Of a stretch of 64,000 nucleotides of DNA, positions 59,117 to 64,000 are shown one piece after another. The first letter of the stretch is position 1; the number at the start of each line of letters is the position of its first letter. Under the pieces are notes generated by a model that did no database searches, was not told where the DNA came from, and saw nothing but the letters and a program-made list of their open reading frames with translations. Source of the DNA: JAOAPY01 sp041492185 (GTDB lineage: Bacteria; Acidobacteriota; Blastocatellia; Pyrinomonadales; Pyrinomonadaceae); NCBI GenBank assembly GCA_041492185.1, contig JBGPWL010000014.1:1-64000 (forward strand). The letters are read 5' to 3'. The position numbers and the translations under genes are program-made.

Positions 59117-60646
59117 GTGATCTGCTAACGCACTCCTCGCGGCGTCACGCATGATCTCGATCGGCGCATCGGTTCCGGTCCACAACTTGAATTGCTCAGC
59201 CGCCTGCGCCACCAGCATTTCGAGGCCACCGATGGTTTCGCATCCAGCCTCGCGTGCTTCGCGCATAAACCGTGTCTCGATTGGATTGTAAACCAGATCG
59301 TAGGTGAAACGCGCGCCGCGGAGTTGATGCGACGTAACTGGAGTCTCGTTCTCGAGCGGGCCGCGTGTGCCCAGCGGTGTCGCATTAATGACCAGATCGA
59401 ATTCGTCTAATCGCGCGCCTTCGAGCCTTTCACAGCTCGCGCTAAACTCTTTAGCAGCTGCGTCTGCTTTGGCAAAGTCACGCGCGAACACAACGACGCG
59501 CGCGCCTTCCCTTCTCAAACTCCACAGGGCTGCGCTCACCGCGCCACCAGCGCCGATAACCGCGCAACGCGCATTGCGCAGTGAACCGACTTTTCGCTTT
59601 ACCGGCTCCAATATCACCAAAGCATCCGTGTTGTAGCCATGCAAAGCGTCATCCACGACAGCGATCGTGTTGACCGCGCCGATCTCTCTTGCGGCCGGTT
59701 CAATCCAGTCGAGAGAATCCATAACGGTGGTCTTGTGCGGCGCCGTAACACTCAGGCCGCGTAGGTTCCAATCAATTTCGCGCGTGCGCGGGTGAACCAT
59801 GCGGCGAACGAACGCGGTCGCCTCGCGAACTTCAAACGGAATGTAAACGGCGTCGATGCCTGTCGCTGCAAATGCGGCATTGTGCATGTGCGGCGAAACT
59901 GAATGCGCGACGGGCCAGCCTGCGAGCCCCATAACCTGCGTCTGTGGAGTGATAGTGTTAATGCGATAAAGCTCTCGCAATTCCCTGGCAGTTAATTGGC
60001 CAGGCGCCGTTGCCCGATCAGTTTCGAGAGCGCCGTAGGTCAGAAACGCTCCGCGCGACGGACCAAGAATGCGCGTCGCAATTCCGGCCGTGCCCATCGC
60101 GATGGCAATCATCTCGCGACCTTCACGACGCGCGCGCTCAAGCAAATCAAATATCGGTATGCAGTCAGTAACATCGTCTGCCTGCACCGCAATCTTCAGA
60201 ATCCGCGCGGGAGTGCGCAGCATGCGCTTATATATTTGATCGAGATCGCCCGCAACGCCTGTGAAATCATGATGCGAACAGATGACTCGATTCCAATCGA
60301 TCGCAGTCTCCGCCCTTTCGGTGAAGCTTTCCGCGAGGTCTAATTCAATATCCAGGGAAGCCCGTCGATATCTGGAAGCGGCTGAACTCCAGAAGTGTTG
60401 CCTCGTTTCGTGGTCCAACTCGCGCTGGCCGCCCTGCTCTGCCGGGCGCAGCGTAATGATGACCGGGCGTTCGCCAATTAACTCGGTGACACGCTTCGAA
60501 GCTTTTTCAAACTCGGAGGCTTCGAGGCAATCGAGTCTAATTTCAATCGTGTGCGCGACGTCGTTCGCTCCAGCAAAAGCCATTTCAAGATCGGCAATGC
60601 TTCGCTCACAAACTGGAACACAAATGCGTGTGTGATCGCTTTCCAT
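59096..60646 (-). CDS. aroDE: Bifunctional 3-dehydroquinate dehydratase / shikimate dehydrogenase
   Basis: 516 residues from ATG 60646. N-terminal type I dehydroquinase: IEIRLDCLEASEF near residue 34, ICSHHDFTG with the catalytic histidine, and the Schiff-base lysine in ARILKIAVQADD. C-terminal shikimate dehydrogenase from about residue 255: GWPVAHSVSPHMHNAAF, SVTAPHKTTVM with the catalytic lysine, GYNTDALV, and the NADP loop VIGAGGAVSAALWSL. The two activities carry out consecutive steps of the shikimate pathway to aromatic amino acids. The fused order is as in plants and some bacteria. Upstream frame from 60706 lacks a ribosome site. Confidence 0.95.
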   Translation of the reverse strand: MESDHTRICVPVCERSIADLEMAFAGANDVAHTIEIRLDCLEASEFEKASKRVTELIGERPVIITLRPAEQGGQRELDHETRQHFWSSAASRYRRASLDIELDLAESFTERAETAIDWNRVICSHHDFTGVAGDLDQIYKRMLRTPARILKIAVQADDVTDCIPIFDLLERARREGREMIAIAMGTAGIATRILGPSRGAFLTYGALETDRATAPGQLTARELRELYRINTITPQTQVMGLAGWPVAHSVSPHMHNAAFAATGIDAVYIPFEVREATAFVRRMVHPRTREIDWNLRGLSVTAPHKTTVMDSLDWIEPAAREIGAVNTIAVVDDALHGYNTDALVILEPVKRKVGSLRNARCAVIGAGGAVSAALWSLRREGARVVVFARDFAKADAAAKEFSASCERLEGARLDEFDLVINATPLGTRGPLENETPVTSHQLRGARFTYDLVYNPIETRFMREAREAGCETIGGLEMLVAQAAEQFKLWTGTDAPIEIMRDAARSALADHNLKSEI

Positions 60647-60728
60647 CGAACATAAGATGAGGCGATGCCCGCTGGTAATGCTCGCATCGCCTCGATTTGA
60701 GTACACTTACTTTCTTAACGTCGTCGGC

Positions 60729-61262
60729 CTATTTCTCTGCTTCACTTGTTGCATCAAGGTGTCTGGTTGGCGCTTCCGCGCCGAGATGTCGCGTCGTACC
60801 TTCAGTCACACTAGGCGGCGGTGGCATGAGCTCGCCAGTATTGCGGGCCGGCAACGCGGAGACGCGCGGCGCAGCCGGCATCGATGGCTGACTTGGGAAA
60901 ATCGGGGGCATCACCCTTTTCTGCTCCTCTTTGAACCGCATGTATTCCGCGACGCCCGTGCCGAGACATGAGAAAGCTGGTATCAGCATCCAGAACCACC
61001 AGAACCTGCCCACGGCCGAAAATGACAAGGCGATCGACACAAATAGAAACGCGACGCCCGTGAAGACATTCTTCAGCGCGTGCTCGATGCTCGGCGGTCG
61101 GCCGGAAGAACGCCTTCGCAATCGCCGTCCCTCGCGGCTATTGTCATCGGCAACCGGCAACTGGCCCGTGAGCGCTTGTGGGACCAGGCTGATATTTGCG
61201 CCACACACACGACAAAAACTTGCGCCATCGATATTTTGGCTCGCACATTTTGGACAGAACAT
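60729..61262 (-). CDS. Zinc-ribbon membrane protein of unknown function
   Basis: 177 residues. N-terminal zinc ribbon MFCPKCASQNIDGASFC followed by RVCG (four Cys), a basic linker, then two membrane helices (about residues 66-85 and 89-110). The C-terminal 60 residues are proline-rich and probably disordered. Double-zinc-ribbon membrane proteins of this kind are widespread and uncharacterised. Confidence 0.75.
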   Translation of the reverse strand: MFCPKCASQNIDGASFCRVCGANISLVPQALTGQLPVADDNSREGRRLRRRSSGRPPSIEHALKNVFTGVAFLFVSIALSFSAVGRFWWFWMLIPAFSCLGTGVAEYMRFKEEQKRVMPPIFPSQPSMPAAPRVSALPARNTGELMPPPPSVTEGTTRHLGAEAPTRHLDATSEAEK

Positions 61263-61357
61263 TGTCTCCTCCGATTTGACCGCGCCGCTAGTCTATCTCG
61301 CGATTCACTCTCGATCCTAATCCGCGTGCGCCCAAACGTCGTTTCATCAATCGAATT

Positions 61358-62170
61358 CTAGAAATCCCTATTCGCAGTCATTCGCTGCCGCTGCGCCTCG
61401 TAAAGCAGAACGCCCGCCGCGACCGCAACGTTAAGCGACTCCAGATGGCCCAGCATCGGAATACGCACCAGCGCGTCGCAACGTTCCCGCACCAGACGAT
61501 GAAGGCCAACGCCCTCGCTGCCGAGAAAAATCGCCGTCGGTTGCTTCCAGTCCCACTCCGTATATTCCAGCGGCGCGTCTGCCGCAGTACCAACCGCCCA
61601 GATGTTACGTTCTTTGAACTGCTCTATCAATCTGGAAAGATTCGTTACGCGCGCCACGCGCACGTACTCCAGCGCGCCGGCTGCCGTCTTCGCTACCGTT
61701 TCCGTCAAACCAACCGCGCGACGTTCCGTAGTGAAAACAGCATGAACGCCGGCGCACTCCGCCGTGCGCAGAATTGCTCCGAGGTTTCGCGGGTCTTCGA
61801 TTCCATCAAGCGCGAGCGCGAGCGGCGGCTGATCTGTGCCAACGCGCGCGGCTAAGTCATTCAGCAGTTCGTCAATGTCCGCATAACGCGCCGCCGCGAT
61901 TTTGGCGACGACGCCTTGATGAGTCATGCCTCCAAAGGAACGTTCAATCTCGATCCTTCGCGCTCGTCGCACAGGCACGCGCGCCTCCTTTGCCAAGTCC
62001 AACAATTCGCGCAACCGCTCGTGCTTTGCTCCTTCGGCGATCGTGATGTGCTCGATCGTTCTATGGCCGGCGCGCAATGCTTCAAGCACGGGCATCAAGC
62101 CATAAACACGATCTGTATCGCCGACATCTTTGCCGATCGCTGGCCTATTTCTCGCGTCGCGTTTTTGCAT
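61358..62170 (-). CDS. rlmB: 23S rRNA 2'-O-ribose methyltransferase, RlmB-like (SpoU family)
   Basis: 270 residues from ATG 62170, whose A is the last base of the upstream gene stop (TGATG overlap). The three SpoU motifs are present: IEDPRNLGAILRTAE (motif 1), IFLGSEGVGL (motif 2) and IPMLGHLESLNVAVAAGVLLYE (motif 3). An N-terminal substrate-binding part begins VYGLMPVLEALRAG. It methylates a 23S rRNA ribose using S-adenosylmethionine; the exact nucleotide cannot be confirmed from sequence. Confidence 0.93.
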   Translation of the reverse strand: MQKRDARNRPAIGKDVGDTDRVYGLMPVLEALRAGHRTIEHITIAEGAKHERLRELLDLAKEARVPVRRARRIEIERSFGGMTHQGVVAKIAAARYADIDELLNDLAARVGTDQPPLALALDGIEDPRNLGAILRTAECAGVHAVFTTERRAVGLTETVAKTAAGALEYVRVARVTNLSRLIEQFKERNIWAVGTAADAPLEYTEWDWKQPTAIFLGSEGVGLHRLVRERCDALVRIPMLGHLESLNVAVAAGVLLYEAQRQRMTANRDF

Positions 62171-63213
62171 CACTGCGGCTGATCTAACGGATGAATTTTC
62201 AAGTAGTAACAAAGACGCGAGTAGCGCGTGAACTGAGATTCATTGCTGATGATCGTCACATCGCCAGTGCTGTATTTCCCCGGCCGATGGCGACGCCAGC
62301 CTCGCGCTTCCGTTTGCCGCTCGGATGGCCAGACCGGCTCCAAACTCTGTCGCACTGCAGTGTACGAATCGTCTAATTCAATTCGAGGCGCCTGTTCGCG
62401 AAGGAAATCAAGTAAAGTTGAAAAGTTTTCGGCTGCAAGCAGAGTCTTGCGGCTTCCCAGGCACGAGAAATCAAAATTGTTTGCGGCGATGCGCCAGCCA
62501 CCGTCTTGCTTACTGTATAGATCCACAACCGACTCATCAGCAGTAGTTTCGCTCGCGTCCAGAATCTCATTTTCGGCCCTTTTGCTTTTTCTCTCCCTTG
62601 TTTCGAACTGCTTTGTGAACAACCGGGCGACTACCAACAGGCTGAGATCGCGCCACGAAATCCGCGAGGCTTCCGCGCCGGCCACATCGCGGACGACAAC
62701 GTCCGAATCTCCAAACTTCAACGAGCGCGCACGTCGCGTCAGCGTTGAATCGACACCGAGTTCGACGTCAGACAAGGTAATTGTCTTGACGCCGAAATCT
62801 CTCAGCTTGCGCTCAACCAGCTCCGCTTCATCTTCCGTGGCGGCGCGCGCCAAAGGCAAAGGCTTTTTCGACGCGAATAATCTGTTGACGTTTTCAGTTC
62901 CGAGACGTAGCAGGTCTCCGACTTTGCTTAGCAGCTCATCATTCAAAGCAAGGCCTTCAGTTGGCACCAGGATGTTGTTGTATCCCTGCTCCCACTGCTC
63001 CAGTCGTCGCAATACGGGCTTTTGAAGAGCGGCGGTGGTCTCTGTTACCGGCAGCGCCGTGCCGCAATAGATACAGTTGACTCTGGTTGGCGGGTTGGCG
63101 CGCAAACAACTATCGCACCGGACCATCTGCTCAAAAGAAAATCCCTGCGGCTCGCTTGGTTGCAGCGGGCCATCGTCGAAGATCGGCATGCTTTCGTTGT
63201 CTTTGGCCAACAA
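62170..63213 (-). CDS. Zinc-ribbon protein of unknown function
   Basis: 347 residues (ATG 63189 is an alternative start). Near the N-terminus CDSCLRANPPTRVNCIYCG forms a CxxC..CxxC zinc ribbon. The rest is hydrophilic with alternating helices and strands and no motif I know. The stop overlaps the rlmB start by one base, so the two are translationally coupled. The link to a ribosome-modifying enzyme hints at an RNA or translation role. Confidence 0.75.
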   Translation of the reverse strand: MLAKDNESMPIFDDGPLQPSEPQGFSFEQMVRCDSCLRANPPTRVNCIYCGTALPVTETTAALQKPVLRRLEQWEQGYNNILVPTEGLALNDELLSKVGDLLRLGTENVNRLFASKKPLPLARAATEDEAELVERKLRDFGVKTITLSDVELGVDSTLTRRARSLKFGDSDVVVRDVAGAEASRISWRDLSLLVVARLFTKQFETRERKSKRAENEILDASETTADESVVDLYSKQDGGWRIAANNFDFSCLGSRKTLLAAENFSTLLDFLREQAPRIELDDSYTAVRQSLEPVWPSERQTEARGWRRHRPGKYSTGDVTIISNESQFTRYSRLCYYLKIHPLDQPQ

Positions 63214-63381
63214 TTCCTCCGTGCAGTCTTGATTATACGACGGCGGGAAGACTCAATCGAGCACAATCAAGATCAGCAGTTGTGCTAACGCGTTGGTCAG
63301 ACCTTGTACACTTGACCAACGCCCCCGTAAAACCGCATCCTTACCGTGGATCCGAAAATCCTATTTGAGGTACTTCATCAG

Positions 63382-64000
63382 ATGAACAATTTTGACCCGA
63401 CTAACAATATTTCATGGCAACTGGGCCACCGAGGCCGTGTCGCAGTATTCATTGATGGTAACAACCTTTTCCACGCCGCCCGCTTTCACAACATCGATAT
63501 CGATTATAACAAGTTGTTGCGGGTGTTACTTGGAGACGGACGGTTGCTCCGGGCCTTTTTCTATACCGGAGTGGACGTCGGCGCCGAGCGACAACAGGGA
63601 TTTTTGCTCTGGATGCGACGCAACGGCTTTCGAGTAATTCAGAAAGAACTCAAAACTTTCTACGACGGTACTCGCAAAGCAAATCTCGATGTCGAGATCG
63701 CCGTCGATATGCTTTCGCTTGCGGGAAGATATGATACGGCGGTGCTCGTCTCCGGCGACGAAGACTTCGTCTATGCCGTCAATGCAGTTGCTTACAAAGG
63801 CTGCCGCGTGGAGGTTGCCGGCTTTCGCTCGAACACAGCGCCTAAACTGATCGACGTAGCCGACTACTTTATCGATCTCGGGGAAATTGCTGATCGAGTG
63901 CGCAAGGACATACCCCATGGCGTGCGCTATGATGAGCGCGACCTGCACGAACCGCCGCCTCACCACTACGTGACCGAGCAGCTTGAGGCGACGCACGTCG
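63382..64000 (+). CDS. NYN-domain (LabA/DUF88) nuclease-like protein, 3' end outside window
   Basis: 206 residues are visible and the frame is still open at the window end. VAVFIDGNNLFHAARF at residues 20-35 (first acidic residue D25), LDVEIAVDMLSLA and VSGDEDFVYAVNAV supply the conserved acidic residues of the NYN/PIN-like fold that binds Mg2+ and cleaves RNA. A GAGG about 11 bases upstream of ATG 63382 is the likely ribosome site. Divergent from the zinc-ribbon gene at 62170, with a short shared promoter region. Confidence 0.88.
   Translation, partial: MNNFDPTNNISWQLGHRGRVAVFIDGNNLFHAARFHNIDIDYNKLLRVLLGDGRLLRAFFYTGVDVGAERQQGFLLWMRRNGFRVIQKELKTFYDGTRKANLDVEIAVDMLSLAGRYDTAVLVSGDEDFVYAVNAVAYKGCRVEVAGFRSNTAPKLIDVADYFIDLGEIADRVRKDIPHGVRYDERDLHEPPPHHYVTEQLEATHV

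Noticed and set aside
62243..63025. 260-residue plus-strand open frame
   Set aside because: Composition is Ser/Arg-rich without domains, opposite the better supported zinc-ribbon gene coupled to rlmB.
1..64000. CRISPR arrays, tRNA and rRNA genes
   Set aside because: No regularly spaced direct repeats, and no tRNA or rRNA signature was noticed by eye; a tRNA scan would settle it.

Overview
The window reads as bacterial chromosomal DNA with fairly high GC, dense gene packing, strong GGAGG-type ribosome binding sites and Gram-negative features (an outer-membrane beta-barrel, Tat and Sec signals, periplasmic multiheme cytochromes). The mix of genes suggests an Acidobacteriota-like organism. That placement is inference from gene content; no rRNA or marker phylogeny was available. 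I saw no tRNA, rRNA or CRISPR array.

Layout. 1-4.1 kb (minus strand): the start of a pyruvate:ferredoxin oxidoreductase, an exported protein, a Tat-exported Rieske protein, a small heat-shock protein, a Cys-rich membrane-anchored protein and a small CxxCH-containing protein. 4.2-8.2 kb (plus): a heme operon with a stand-alone GluTR C-terminal-like domain, hemN, hemH and hemY. 8.3-9.1 kb: a probably dead IS1595-type transposase. 9.1-23.3 kb (plus): the centrepiece, eight c-type cytochrome genes with 57 canonical CxxCH heme sites plus two odd ones. They comprise an MtrA-like decaheme protein with an MtrB/PioB-like barrel, a b6-type cytochrome b with a Rieske protein, further multiheme cytochromes, a nonaheme/cytochrome-b fusion shaped like Geobacter CbcL, and a membrane NapC/NirT-type cytochrome shaped like Geobacter ImcH. 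23.4-24.0 kb: a DUF433/DUF5615 toxin-antitoxin pair whose toxin is frameshifted. 24.4-32.5 kb: a GCS2-CBS fusion, a paralogue of the small CxxCH protein, an NtrC-type regulator with a soluble PAS histidine kinase, a flavin/PNPOx-like protein and a P-type ATPase. 32.6-41.2 kb: a GNAT/acyl-CoA synthetase fusion, feoAB with a Cys-rich partner, a Spy-like protein, orphan antitoxins, a cysteine synthase-like enzyme and a DksA-like protein. 41.5-55.3 kb: a stress or low-oxygen style island with a BCAM0308-like protein, CBS, BON, alcohol dehydrogenase, two P-type ATPases, three universal stress proteins and an orphan Mla-type ABC ATPase. 55.4-64 kb: a beta-propeller protein and housekeeping genes (ThiF-like E1, AroDE, RlmB), ending in a truncated NYN/LabA nuclease gene.

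How it may work together (inference): the hem genes supply heme to the adjacent cytochrome block. That block holds three candidate inner-membrane quinol-oxidising modules (Rieske/cyt b/nonaheme, CbcL-like, ImcH-like), soluble periplasmic carriers, and an MtrAB-like route across the outer membrane. This looks like an extracellular electron transfer system. Feo iron uptake and the low-oxygen stress island fit an organism living at the oxic-anoxic boundary. Several small fold-back elements (13.5, 16.06, 39.5 and 44.6 kb) and a broken 2Fe-2S gene at 46.2 kb show past rearrangement.
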